From the NCBI RefSeq assembly GCF_021353235.1, contig NZ_JAJTWT010000014.1, positions 44,965-108,964 on the forward strand: a DNA stretch of 64,000 bases, written 5' to 3'. Below, in pieces: positions 9,764 to 18,066 of the stretch. Every line of letters begins with the position of its first letter. Positions within the stretch are counted from its first letter, which is position 1. Origin of the DNA: Pelomonas caseinilytica. Lineage in GTDB: Bacteria; Pseudomonadota; Gammaproteobacteria; Burkholderiales; Burkholderiaceae_C. The notes beneath the pieces are model-generated. The model saw only the letters and a program-made list of their open reading frames with translations. It made no database searches and was not told where the DNA came from. The position numbers were made by a program, and so were the translations under genes.

Positions 9764-12511
9764 ATGGAGCGCAATCGACAAGGCGCGCACCGGCGCCAGC
9801 GGGGTCGTCATGGCCGGGCGCGCCGCGGCTGGATGCTGTCCATCCTGCAACTGCTGCTGCTCCTGCTGGCGGGGGCGCCCGGGTGGGCCGCACCGGCCGC
9901 GCCGGGTGTGCCGGACCGCGGCCTGGCCTTCGGCCCCGCGCCGGCCTGGGTCGAGCCGCAGGCGGTGCCGCTGGACGCCGTCGCGCCGGCCGAAGGCCTG
10001 AGCGGGGGCGAGCACTACCTGCTGGCCGACGAGCAGGTGCGCGTCGTCGGCACGCAGCAGACGGACTATCACCACGTGGCCGTGCGGGCCGTCAACGAGC
10101 GCGGTGTCGAAGAGGCGGCCAATGTGCAGATCCGCTTCGACCCCAGCTACCAGACCCTCACCATCCATCGCATCGAAGTCCGGCGCGCCGGCAGGACGGT
10201 GTTCAGCGTGCCGGCCGGCGGCGTCAAGCTGCTGCAGCGCGAGGCCAGCCTGGAGTCGCTGATCTTCGATGGCCGGCTCACCGCCCACGTCGCCCTGCAG
10301 AACGTGCGCGTGGGCGACGTGGTGGAGACCGTCTACAGCCGCCAGGGCCACAACCCCGTCTTCGGCGGCCGGCAGTTCGGCAGCTTCGACCTCGAATGGG
10401 GCGTGCCCGTCGCCCGGCTGCATGCCCGCCTGCTGTGGCCGCAAGGTCGGCCGCTGTACTGGAAGCTGCACAACGGCGCCCAGGCTGCGCGCGTGGCGGA
10501 CAACGGCAGCGAGCTGGACCACCGCTGGCAGATGCGCGACGTGCCGGCGCGCGTCGTCGACGCCAACAGCCCCGGCTGGTTCGACCCCTACGTCTGGGTC
10601 GAGTGGGGCGAATTCCAGGGCTGGGCCGACGTGGCCCGCTGGGCGCAGCCGCTGTACCGCCTGCCCGAAGGCGCGCTGCCCGCGCTGGACCGCGAGGTGG
10701 CCCGCATCGCCGCACAGTCCGCCGACCCCGAGCAGCGCCTGCTCGCGGCGCTGCGCTTCGTGCAGGGGGAGGTGCGCTACCTCGGCATCGAGATGGGCGT
10801 GAATTCGCACGCGCCCCACGCGCCGGCCGAGGTGCTGCAGCGCCGCTTCGGCGACTGCAAGGACAAGACCCTGCTCAGCCTGGCGCTGCTGCAGCGCCTG
10901 GGCATCCCGGCGCGGCCCGCGCTGGTCAACACGCGGCTGCGTGAAGCCACGGCCGACCGGCTGCCCACGCCGTGGGCCTTCAACCACGTCATCGTGCAGG
11001 CCGACCTGGGCGACCGCCGCGTCTGGCTGGACCCGACCCGCACGCCCCAGGCCGGCAAGGGCCTGGACCAATGGGTGCAAGCCGATTTCGGCCGTGCCCT
11101 GATCGTGGACGCGGCGACCCGCGAACTCGTGCCCATGGCTGGTCCGCAGGCGCGCACCCTGCGCCGCGAACTGCGCGCCGTGCTCGACGCCAGCGCCGGC
11201 TTCGACCAGCCGGCCACGCTGACCGTCACGACGCTGGCCCATGGCGAATCCGCCGAGCAGCTGCGCGAGGCCCTCGCCACCACCGCCCGCAACGATCTCC
11301 AGAAGCAATACCTCGACTTCTACGCCGCCAGCTACCCCGGCCTGGCCGTCGACCAGCCCTACATGGTGCGCGACGACCGCAACGCCAACACCGTCGAACT
11401 CGTCGAGCACTACCGCATGCCCAGCTACTGGAAGCGCGACGAGAAGCGCTCGCGCTGGAACGGCGAGCTCGAGGTGCCCGATCTGATGGAATGGCTGCGC
11501 CGGCCGCAGGCCGTCAACCGCCAGGGGCCGCTCGCCCTGCGCCACCCGGTGGACTTCACCCTCGTCAGCGAGTTCCGCCTGCCGGGCCAGTGGGACGTCA
11601 AGCCCGATCGCATCGCCGTGGAGGACCCGGCCTTCGAGATGAGGCGCGAGGAGGCCTGGAAGGACGGCAACGTCCTCGTGCTGACCGACCACTACCGCAG
11701 CCGCAGCAACCACGTCCCTGCCGCCGAGGTGCCGCGTTATGTCGCCCAGCTCGAGAAGGCGCGGGCCGGCATCAACTACAGCCTCTACCACGCTGACGCC
11801 GCAGCCTCTCAGGCCACGGCGCCTGCCGCGCCCGCGCGCGCGCCCGGCGCCGATTCGCCGCACTGGCTGCCCCTGCTCACAGGCGTGGCGGCGCTGGGCG
11901 GCCTCGGCCTGCTGGCGCGCCGCCTCTATCGCTGGGACCCCGAGCCGGCGCCGCTGCCGCCCGGCGGCGTCGCCGCGACGGCCATCGGCGGCTGGCTCTG
12001 GCTGCCGGCGCTCGGCCTCATCGCCACGCCGTTTCACGCCGGCAAGGTGCTGATGGAAGCCCTGCCGGCCTTGACCGTGGAGGGCTGGACCCTGCTGTCG
12101 CGTCCCGGCTCGGCCGCCTATCACCCGATGCTCGCGCCGACCGTGCTGGTCGAGTCCATCCTCAACCTCGCCATCGCCTGCGGCGCCCTGCTGCTGCTGT
12201 GGCTGATGGCCAAACGGCGCAGCAGCCTGCCGCGGCTCTACATCGCCTGGTGGATGCTGGTGTTCGCTGCGCTGCTGTGCGACGCCGTCGCCTTCAACCT
12301 GATTCCCTCCCTGAAGGGCCAGTGGACGGACAAGCAGATCGGCGAGGCCGTGCGCAGCGCCGTGTTCGGTGCGATCTGGATCAGCTACTTCCTGCGTTCG
12401 GAGCGCGTGCGCCGCACCTTCGTGAACCGGCTCGAGTCCGCCGCGGTACCGCCGGCCGCGCCCGTCGCTCCGGCCGCCGATCCACAATCGGCGTCATCCC
12501 TGACCGCCTGA
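9764..12511 (+). CDS. DUF3857 / transglutaminase-like membrane protein
   Basis: 915 aa. An Arg-rich N-terminus and hydrophobic segment (SILQLLLLLLAGAPGWA) direct export. A DUF3857 beta domain spans about residues 60-240. A transglutaminase-like core follows with the catalytic cysteine in FGDCKDKTLLSLALLQ, the histidine in FNHVIVQA and the aspartate in VWLDPTRTP. After a helical linker there are four membrane helices at the C-terminus. The core may act on peptides or glycoproteins in the periplasm; no substrate is known. ATG 9764 follows a strong AGGGGGGC; MLSILQLL at 9833 is an alternative start giving a more ordinary signal peptide. It begins a co-directional run ending at 15877. Confidence 0.85.
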   Translation: MERNRQGAHRRQRGRHGRARRGWMLSILQLLLLLLAGAPGWAAPAAPGVPDRGLAFGPAPAWVEPQAVPLDAVAPAEGLSGGEHYLLADEQVRVVGTQQTDYHHVAVRAVNERGVEEAANVQIRFDPSYQTLTIHRIEVRRAGRTVFSVPAGGVKLLQREASLESLIFDGRLTAHVALQNVRVGDVVETVYSRQGHNPVFGGRQFGSFDLEWGVPVARLHARLLWPQGRPLYWKLHNGAQAARVADNGSELDHRWQMRDVPARVVDANSPGWFDPYVWVEWGEFQGWADVARWAQPLYRLPEGALPALDREVARIAAQSADPEQRLLAALRFVQGEVRYLGIEMGVNSHAPHAPAEVLQRRFGDCKDKTLLSLALLQRLGIPARPALVNTRLREATADRLPTPWAFNHVIVQADLGDRRVWLDPTRTPQAGKGLDQWVQADFGRALIVDAATRELVPMAGPQARTLRRELRAVLDASAGFDQPATLTVTTLAHGESAEQLREALATTARNDLQKQYLDFYAASYPGLAVDQPYMVRDDRNANTVELVEHYRMPSYWKRDEKRSRWNGELEVPDLMEWLRRPQAVNRQGPLALRHPVDFTLVSEFRLPGQWDVKPDRIAVEDPAFEMRREEAWKDGNVLVLTDHYRSRSNHVPAAEVPRYVAQLEKARAGINYSLYHADAAASQATAPAAPARAPGADSPHWLPLLTGVAALGGLGLLARRLYRWDPEPAPLPPGGVAATAIGGWLWLPALGLIATPFHAGKVLMEALPALTVEGWTLLSRPGSAAYHPMLAPTVLVESILNLAIACGALLLLWLMAKRRSSLPRLYIAWWMLVFAALLCDAVAFNLIPSLKGQWTDKQIGEAVRSAVFGAIWISYFLRSERVRRTFVNRLESAAVPPAAPVAPAADPQSASSLTA

Positions 12512-12515
12512 CGCC

Positions 12516-12737
12516 ATGGCCACCGCCCCCTTGCTCGACGCCACCTGCCCGCGCTGCGGCGGCGGCTTCGAATGCGGCGCGCAGGCGGGGCGCTGCGACT
12601 GCTTCGACATCCGCCTGACCGAGCCCCAGCGCCAGGCCCTGGCCGCCCGCTACAGCGGCTGCCTGTGCCTGGCCTGCCTGCGCGAGCTGGCGGCGGGCGA
12701 GCCCGCGCGCGGCCCGCTGCCCGCCCAACCTGACTGA
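12516..12737 (+). CDS. cysteine-rich CWC family protein
   Basis: 73 aa. Cysteines occur in the order CPRCGGGFECG, CDCF and CLCLACL, seven in pairs expected to bind zinc, which is the pattern of the small cysteine-rich CWC proteins of proteobacteria. Function is unknown. It starts 4 nt after the stop of the DUF3857 gene, so it is very likely cotranslated with it. Confidence 0.8.
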   Translation: MATAPLLDATCPRCGGGFECGAQAGRCDCFDIRLTEPQRQALAARYSGCLCLACLRELAAGEPARGPLPAQPD

Positions 12738-12754
12738 CGGCAGCGGACCGGCGG

Positions 12755-12771
12755 GCGGGCATGATGCCCGC
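12755..12771 (+). promoter_or_regulatory. 17-bp palindrome abutting the start codon of the EamA transporter gene
   Basis: GCGGGCATGATGCCCGC is a perfect palindrome around one central G and ends on the base before the ATG at 12772. As RNA it would form a GC-rich stem at the ribosome entry site; as DNA it could be an operator. No Shine-Dalgarno is visible between it and the start. Confidence 0.35.
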
Positions 12772-13644
12772 ATGTCCGCCCTCGACCGCCTCGCCCCGCC
12801 GCTGTTCATCTTCATCTGGGCCACCGGCTACATCGTCGCCAAGCTGGCCGCGCCCTATGCCGACCCGCTGACCTTCCTCAGCTGGCGCTATGCCGGCGTG
12901 CTCGTGCTGATGCTGGGCCTGGCCCTGGCCGCCCGCGCGCCATGGCCGCGGGGCCGCGCCCTGGTCCACCTGGCCGTCGCGGGCCTGGGCATCCAGGCGC
13001 TCTACCTGGGCGGTGTCTGGGTCGCCATCCGCCAGGGCCTGCCGGCAGGCACGGCGGCCCTCATCGTCAACCTGCAGCCGGTGCTCGTCGCCGCGCTGGC
13101 GCCGCTGATCGGCGAGCGCGTCGCGCCGCGCCAGTGGCTGGGCGTGGCCCTGGGGCTGGCCGGCGTCGTCCTCGTCATCTGGCACAAGCTCACCGTGGGC
13201 ACTTCCTTCGGCGCGCCGCTGCTGCTGTGCGTGATGGCCCTGCTGGCCATCACGGGCGGCACGCTCTACCAGAAGCGTTTCGTGCCGCAGTTCGACCTGC
13301 GCACCGGCCAGGTCGTGCAGTTCGCCGCGGCGCTGGCGGCCACCCTGCCCGCGGCCTGGCTCACCGAGCCCATGCGCATCGAATGGAACGCCTCCGTGCT
13401 GCTGGCCATGGCCTGGAGCGTGCTGGTGCTGACGGCCGGCGGCATCAGCCTGATGTTCTACATGCTGCGGCATGGGCGCGTTACGGCCGTGTCCAGCACC
13501 ATGTACCTCGTGCCCTCTGTCACCTCGGTGATGGCATGGTTGCTGTTCAACGAGACACTGGGGGCACAGGCCATCGTCGGCATGGGCGTGACGCTGCTCG
13601 GCGTCTACCTCGTCGTGGCCAGAAAACCGGAGACCCCTGCATGA
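12772..13644 (+). CDS. DMT-superfamily EamA transporter
   Basis: 290 aa with about ten hydrophobic helices arranged as two EamA repeats. The first starts LFIFIWATGYIVAKLAAPYADPLTFLSWR and the second around LLCVMALLAITGGTLYQKRF. The repeat-ending signature VPSVTSVMAWLLFNETLGAQAIVGMGVTLLGVYLV is typical of the family. It is an inner-membrane exporter or permease of small metabolites; substrate unknown. The stop overlaps the start of the acyl-CoA ligase gene (ATGA), suggesting coupled expression and perhaps a related substrate. Confidence 0.88.
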   Translation: MSALDRLAPPLFIFIWATGYIVAKLAAPYADPLTFLSWRYAGVLVLMLGLALAARAPWPRGRALVHLAVAGLGIQALYLGGVWVAIRQGLPAGTAALIVNLQPVLVAALAPLIGERVAPRQWLGVALGLAGVVLVIWHKLTVGTSFGAPLLLCVMALLAITGGTLYQKRFVPQFDLRTGQVVQFAAALAATLPAAWLTEPMRIEWNASVLLAMAWSVLVLTAGGISLMFYMLRHGRVTAVSSTMYLVPSVTSVMAWLLFNETLGAQAIVGMGVTLLGVYLVVARKPETPA

Positions 13645-15308
13645 GCCGTCGAGCGCACCACAGCTTCTGGCCGGCCCGCGTGCCGCACGCGATCAGCCCC
13701 CCCGAGACCGCCCTGCCGGACAACCTGCTCGTCAGCGCCCGGCGCTATCCGCAGCGTCCGGCCCTGGTCTACCTCGGGCAGACGACCACCTACGCCGAAC
13801 TGGCCGCGCAGGTCGACCGCCTGGCCGCCTGGCTGGCCGAGCGCGGCATCCGCAAGGGCGACCGCGTGCTCGTCGGGCTGCAGAACTGCCCCCAGCTCGT
13901 CATCGCCCACTACGCCGTCCTGGGCCTGGGCGCCGTCGTCGTGCCCGTCAACCCGATGAACCGCGCGGCCGAGCTCAGGCACCTCATCGAGGACAGCGGC
14001 GCCGTGCTGGCCATCACCAGCGCCGACCTGACCGCCGAGTGGCTGGCCGCCGGCATGGCGGCGAAGGACCTGCTCGTCACCCGGCTGGCCGAGGTCCTGC
14101 CCGGCGGCCGTACCGACGACCCCGGCCTGCCGCCCGGCTGGGCCGACTGGCTCAATGCCGACATCGCCCTGCCTGCCGGCGCCACCGCCTGGGCCGAGGC
14201 CATGGCCTGCACGGCCGCACCGCCCGTCACGGAGGTCGGCGCCGACGACCTCGCCCTGCTGCCCTACACCAGCGGCACCACCGGCCACCCCAAGGGCTGC
14301 ATGCACAAGCACCGCAGTCTGCAGCACAACGTCTTCGCCGGCATCCTCTGGGCCACCGGCAACCAGGAGGACGTGGTGCTAGGCGTGGTGCCCATGTTCC
14401 ACATCACCGGCATGGTCGTTGTGCTGCACGGCACCCTCGCTTGCGGCGCGGCCCTGGTGCTGATGCCGCGCTGGCAGCGCGAATACGCCGCGCGCCTCAT
14501 CGCCGAGCACCGCGTCACGCGCTGGACCAACATCCCCACCATGGTCATCGACCTGCTGGCCAGCCCGCGCGTGGACAGCTTCGACCTCAGCCACATGGTC
14601 TCCATCGGCGGCGGCGGCGCGGCCATGCCCCAGGCCGTGGCCGAGCGCCTCTGGCAGCGCTGGGGCCTGCGCTACATGGAGGGCTACGGCCTCACGGAGA
14701 CGGCGGCGCCCAGCCACAGCAACCCCTACGACGCGCCCAAGCAGCAATGCCTGGGCGTGCCCTACGTCAGCTGCGACGCCCGCGTCGTCGACCCTGACAC
14801 GATGCGCGAGCTGCCCGTGGGCGAAAGCGGGGAGATCATCGTCCACGGCCCCATGGTCTTCGAGGGTTACTGGGGGCGCCCCGAGGCGACCGAGGCGGCC
14901 TTCGTCGAGTTCGAGGGCAAGCGCTTCTTCCGCACCGGCGACATCGGCTACGTCGACGCCGATGGCTACTTCTTCATGACCGACCGGCTCAAGCGCATGA
15001 TCAACGCCAGCGGCTTCAAGGTCTGGCCGTCGGAGGTGGAGAACCTGATGCACGCCCACCCCGGCATCGCGGAGGCCTGCATCATCTCGGCACCGGATGC
15101 CTACCGCGGCGAGACCGTCAAGGCCGTCGTCGTCAAGCGTGCCGGCCACCAGGCCCTGACCGAGGCCGAGCTGCGCGACTGGTGCCGTACCCACATGGCC
15201 GCCTACAAGGTGCCCGCAGTCGTCGAGTTCGTCGACGCCTTGCCCAAGAGCGGCGCCGGTAAGGTGATGTGGCGCTCGCTGCAGGAGCGCGAGCGCGGCA
15301 GGGGATGA
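13641..15308 (+). CDS. acyl-CoA synthetase, AMP-binding family (medium/long-chain)
   Basis: 555 aa. An adenylate-forming enzyme that activates a carboxylic acid with ATP and CoA. Motifs are the P-loop LLPYTSGTTGHPKGC (about residues 212-226), GYGLTETAAPS, the ATP-binding TGDIGYVDADGYFFMTDR and the hinge RLKRMINASGFKVWPSEVE. The catalytic lysine is near the C-terminus (PKSGAGKVMWR). Homologs act on medium- or long-chain fatty acids; the chain length cannot be read here. Start taken at MSRRAHHSFWP, overlapping the transporter stop by 4 nt; its own stop overlaps the next gene in the same way. Confidence 0.9.
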   Translation: MSRRAHHSFWPARVPHAISPPETALPDNLLVSARRYPQRPALVYLGQTTTYAELAAQVDRLAAWLAERGIRKGDRVLVGLQNCPQLVIAHYAVLGLGAVVVPVNPMNRAAELRHLIEDSGAVLAITSADLTAEWLAAGMAAKDLLVTRLAEVLPGGRTDDPGLPPGWADWLNADIALPAGATAWAEAMACTAAPPVTEVGADDLALLPYTSGTTGHPKGCMHKHRSLQHNVFAGILWATGNQEDVVLGVVPMFHITGMVVVLHGTLACGAALVLMPRWQREYAARLIAEHRVTRWTNIPTMVIDLLASPRVDSFDLSHMVSIGGGGAAMPQAVAERLWQRWGLRYMEGYGLTETAAPSHSNPYDAPKQQCLGVPYVSCDARVVDPDTMRELPVGESGEIIVHGPMVFEGYWGRPEATEAAFVEFEGKRFFRTGDIGYVDADGYFFMTDRLKRMINASGFKVWPSEVENLMHAHPGIAEACIISAPDAYRGETVKAVVVKRAGHQALTEAELRDWCRTHMAAYKVPAVVEFVDALPKSGAGKVMWRSLQERERGRG

Positions 15309-15877
15309 GGGCTGACGTGGCGCAGCTGGCCGCCCTCGTCCGCGCCACGCCCTGGTTCATGGCCGCGCTGCGCGCCGGCCGCGACCTGGGCCTGGCGCAG
15401 TGGTGCATCGGCGCGGGCGCGCTGCGCAACCTTGTCTGGGATGCGCTGCACGGCTACGCCCAGCCCACGGCGCCGGCGGACGTGGACCTCGCCTACTTCT
15501 GCGCCGAGGACCTCGACCCCGCGCGCGACGCGGCCCTGCAGCGCCGGCTCCAGCAGCGCTGTCCCAGCCTGCCGTGGGAGGTCACCAACCAGGCCGGCGT
15601 GCACCTGTGGTTCGAGGCCCACTTCGGGCACGCGGTGGCGCCGCTGAAGTCGCTGGACGAGGCCGTCGCCACCTGGCCCGAGCCGGCCACCGCCGTGGCG
15701 GTCTGGCTGGACGGCGACGACGCACTGCACGTGATCGCCCCGCACGGCCTGGCCGACCTGTTGGGCATGCGCATCCGCCGCAACCCGGTGCGGGTCTGCG
15801 TGGAGACCTACCAGCAGCGGTGCGAGAGCAAGCGCTACGTGGAGCGTTGGCCGAGGGTGGTGGTGGAGATGGAGTAG
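15305..15877 (+). CDS. nucleotidyltransferase family protein (NTP_transf_6 / COG3575)
   Basis: 190 aa. The pattern CIGAGALRNLVWDALHGY followed by ADVDLAYFCAEDLDPARD supplies the short helix and acidic metal-ligand pair of minimal nucleotidyltransferase folds in this family. The tail (GMRIRRNPVR..ETYQQRCESKRYVERWPRV) matches the same family. The substrate is unknown. The ATG overlaps the ligase stop (ATGA), closing the run that began at 9764. An in-frame start 36 nt upstream has no better support. Confidence 0.8.
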   Translation: MRADVAQLAALVRATPWFMAALRAGRDLGLAQWCIGAGALRNLVWDALHGYAQPTAPADVDLAYFCAEDLDPARDAALQRRLQQRCPSLPWEVTNQAGVHLWFEAHFGHAVAPLKSLDEAVATWPEPATAVAVWLDGDDALHVIAPHGLADLLGMRIRRNPVRVCVETYQQRCESKRYVERWPRVVVEME

Positions 15878-15941
15878 GGGGTGTGGCGGTGGCTGCAGCG
15901 GTCGCCGTGCTCGTCCGAACGGGTGGTCTCGGCCAGGAAGC

Positions 15942-15957
15942 GTCGTTCACGAACGAC
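15942..15957. promoter_or_regulatory. inverted repeat upstream of the small-gene island
   Basis: GTCGTTC-AC-GAACGAC is a perfect 7-bp-arm inverted repeat, 42 nt before the ATG at 16000. It marks the junction between the high-GC run and the lower-GC stretch, and may be an operator or hairpin. Confidence 0.35.
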
Positions 15958-15999
15958 CGGTCTCTGGTAGTCTGACAGAAGGTATCTGGGGGTCTTGAC

Positions 16000-16317
16000 A
16001 TGACTAAACCGTCGGTTGTCGCGACGTATGCCGCTATGGCAGGCCTCCTGTTGGATCTAGGGCTCTTCGCGGCGGCATCGACGTATCTGTTGCTGCCGGA
16101 GTGGCGCGGGCCGTCGGCCAAAGCATTGGTGCTTGCGCTGTACTTTGCGCAGAGCGGTCTGGGCGTCTACGGCTTGTGGCGGGCTGGGCACCTCTCAAAG
16201 TCGATCCCCGAGATCCACACAAGCATCAAGGCATGGGGCCCGCCCCGGAGGCGCCTGTTCGAAGGCCAGGCGAACCTGATTGGGGTCATTGCGGTGGGCT
16301 TCGTCTTCTGGGCTTAG
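16000..16317 (+). CDS. small hypothetical membrane protein
   Basis: 105 aa with three hydrophobic segments: VVATYAAMAGLLLDLGLFAAAS, LVLALYFAQSGLGVYGLWRAG and ANLIGVIAVGFVFWA. A short basic loop (PPRRRLFEG) lies before the last. The spacing suggests an inner-membrane protein of three helices. No family is recognised. A GGGGGTC tract a few bases before the ATG can serve as ribosome binding site. It is the first gene of a 2-kb stretch that is visibly less GC-rich than its surroundings and made of single small genes. Confidence 0.6.
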   Translation: MTKPSVVATYAAMAGLLLDLGLFAAASTYLLLPEWRGPSAKALVLALYFAQSGLGVYGLWRAGHLSKSIPEIHTSIKAWGPPRRRLFEGQANLIGVIAVGFVFWA

Positions 16318-16542
16318 TGGAGCCTCGATGCATGCTCATGATCTGGCAGCCGGGAAAGCGATCATCGGCAACTGGCCGGCGAGATTGGCCGCGTTCTGGT
16401 CGTACCACGAGCAGGTCCTTCCGGCCAGGAGCGGCTCGTGGCGAAGGTCAGCTTTCGGAGAGGCTTGGCCCAGCACATGAACATGACCCTGTTGGTGTCC
16501 ATCAATCGAATCAGCCGCGAGGAGTAGCGTGAGGCGTCGCAA
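16318..16542. other. intergenic segment with no supported gene
   Basis: Short overlapping frames exist here. One runs through MHAHDLAAGKAIIGNWPARL; another, without a start codon, ends SINRISREE before TAG at 16525-16527. None has a start with ribosome binding site and a recognisable domain. The stretch may be the decayed tail of a former gene. Confidence 0.35.
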
Positions 16543-17409
16543 ATGAATAACCGGCTGTACGGACTGGCCCTCGCGCTGCTATGTGGCGTGAGCCACGCGC
16601 AGGAATTCTTCTCGGGCGAGTGGGATGGTTCCGAGCACATCTACCTTCGACAAGTTGGCAACAAGGTCTGCGGCCTGTGGTCATACGTGGCCACTGGACG
16701 CGGGTATGAGGGCCGCATGCTCGGCACTGCCAAGTCCAACTACCTGAAACTAGATTGGGCCTGTGGAACTCCCGGATCACGGACGCGTACCTATTGCGAT
16801 GGCGCCGCGCCAAGGGGCGAGCCGGACGTTGGGTGGAGTCCTTCGAACGAGGAGGCCCTCGTTTGCAACGGCAGGCTTTGGATCACTAGTCACGTGCCGC
16901 CGTCCTGCCCACCACCATCCAAGACCGTCATGTGGGATGACCGAGTTTCAGGAACTGTCGGGCAGTCGGATGTACGTGCTTTCGATGCCGACGAGATCGC
17001 ATGGGCCAACGAATGCGCGACGACGCTGGGCAGAGATGAAGGCGCGCTTTCTGCCATGCTGAGGCAACCTCAACCGCCCGGGTTGCCGGCATCCGGCTCC
17101 AACCGAATGCGAAATGAGGATCGCCTTGTAACGGTCGACCAGTTGCCTCAGGAGTGGAAGGAGGGGTTGCAACTGCCTCGCAGCGTAATGACGTACTGCT
17201 CGACCGAAGCGAGCCATCGTTCTCTGATAGGGGGCGAGCGAAAGGCCTTCATGCTCAGTTGCTCGGGGCTTAACATTCGATCTGAGCTGGGCACGTTTTA
17301 TCGGTGCCGAGCCCAGTCCATTGGTCTGGAAGGTCAGGCGTATCTTGAGACGTATAAGAGTTGCCTGCTCGCCAGTGGAGCGAGAGAAGCCATTCCATTG
17401 GGCAGATGA
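16543..17409 (+). CDS. secreted cysteine-rich hypothetical protein
   Basis: 288 aa. The start MNNRLYGLALALLCGVSHAQ is a signal peptide with an AHA-type cleavage site (SHAQ). The mature part carries about ten cysteines in pairs (VCGLW, WACG, YCDG, VCNG, SCPPP, ECAT, YCST, SCSG, RCRA, SCLL), which suggests a disulfide-bonded periplasmic or secreted protein. The N-terminal block EFFSGEWDGSEHIYLRQVGNKVCGLW resembles lipocalin-like small beta domains but is not diagnostic. Function unknown. Base composition is lower in GC than flanking genes. Confidence 0.6.
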   Translation: MNNRLYGLALALLCGVSHAQEFFSGEWDGSEHIYLRQVGNKVCGLWSYVATGRGYEGRMLGTAKSNYLKLDWACGTPGSRTRTYCDGAAPRGEPDVGWSPSNEEALVCNGRLWITSHVPPSCPPPSKTVMWDDRVSGTVGQSDVRAFDADEIAWANECATTLGRDEGALSAMLRQPQPPGLPASGSNRMRNEDRLVTVDQLPQEWKEGLQLPRSVMTYCSTEASHRSLIGGERKAFMLSCSGLNIRSELGTFYRCRAQSIGLEGQAYLETYKSCLLASGAREAIPLGR

Positions 17410-17480
17410 TGGCGTCGCCCCGACTGGGATCGATCAGCAGCAGCCGGTCGCAACCGACGGCTTTCAGGTAACCTGAAACG

Positions 17481-17705
17481 ATGATTGAACCTCGTCCTGA
17501 AGTGGCGCTGCGGCTCGCGGAGCTGAGGCAAAGCGGCGCTTACCCAGTTCGCGCGATCAAGATCATTCGCGAAGAGTTTGGCCTTTCGCTTCGCGAGGCC
17601 AAGTTTCGGTTTGCGCAGTCACCTGTTTGGGCTGCAGAGAAAGCTGCCGCCGACGCTCTCCATCAGGAGATAGTCAACACCTTACGCACAGACGATGCCG
17701 ACTGA
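17481..17705 (+). CDS. stand-alone ribosomal L7/L12 C-terminal-domain-like protein
   Basis: 74 aa. The core AIKIIREEFGLSLREAKFRFAQSP corresponds to the stalk protein L7/L12 C-terminal motif (K-x-I-R-x-x-x-GL-LxEAK). In the ribosome that surface recruits EF-Tu, EF-G and IF2. The protein lacks the L7/L12 N-terminal dimerisation domain and hinge, so it is not the ribosomal protein itself. Small orphans with this fold are common in bacterial accessory regions and their role is unknown. A hairpin follows the stop, and the next gene encodes an EF-Tu-domain-2-like protein. Confidence 0.65.
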   Translation: MIEPRPEVALRLAELRQSGAYPVRAIKIIREEFGLSLREAKFRFAQSPVWAAEKAAADALHQEIVNTLRTDDAD

Positions 17706-17732
17706 GTAAAGACTGGCCTCGGCTAGGAGCGC

Positions 17733-17764
17733 AAGTAGGCAATAGCCTGCTTCAGGCGATTTTT
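17733..17764 (+). terminator. weak hairpin plus T-run after the L7/L12-like gene
   Basis: AAGTAGGC (17733-17740) pairs with GCCTGCTT (17745-17752, one G-U) around AATA, followed after 7 nt by TTTTT (17760-17764). The gap to the T-run makes it a weak intrinsic terminator or an attenuator before the next gene. Confidence 0.35.
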
Positions 17765-17769
17765 GAGTC

Positions 17770-18066
17770 TTGGAAACGAGCCGACTTCTTGTACTGACCG
17801 TCGAAGATGCGTTTCAGATCTCCGGCCGCGGATGTCTGCTAACGCCCGGTATGCCTGCGGGCACGAAGCTGCCATTGACACCAGGTGCTGTGGTGAGGCT
17901 GGTTCGGCCTGACGGCGATGCCTTTGACTCCGTCATCAAAGGACTAGATGCTGTGCATAACCGACGCACCGATAACCCCGAGATTCGAATCTTCATTACG
18001 CTACCGGAGTCTGTCAGCAAGTCCGAAGTGCCGCCAGGTACGGCGGTTTTCTTCCCCGGCGGCTGA
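17770..18066 (+). CDS. stand-alone EF-Tu domain-2-like small protein
   Basis: 98 aa. The sequence LTVEDAFQISGRGCLLTPGMPAGTK, a glycine-rich stretch and VVRLVRPDGDAFDSVIKGLDAVHNR match the second, beta-barrel domain of EF-Tu-type GTPases (FxIxGRG-V-x-G, then K-G-I/L). The closing SKSEVPPGTAVFF matches the D-V-x-x-G-x-V end of that domain. The GTPase domain is absent. The frame is closed by TGA at 17764, so the start must be TTG at 17770; no ATG or GTG would keep the domain whole. It lies 64 nt after an L7/L12-like gene. Role unknown. Confidence 0.6.
   Translation: METSRLLVLTVEDAFQISGRGCLLTPGMPAGTKLPLTPGAVVRLVRPDGDAFDSVIKGLDAVHNRRTDNPEIRIFITLPESVSKSEVPPGTAVFFPGG

Noticed and set aside
9488..12487. 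A 999-residue minus-strand frame opposite the DUF3857 gene
   Set aside because: Low-complexity shadow of a gene with clear domains on the plus strand; no domain or signal peptide of its own.
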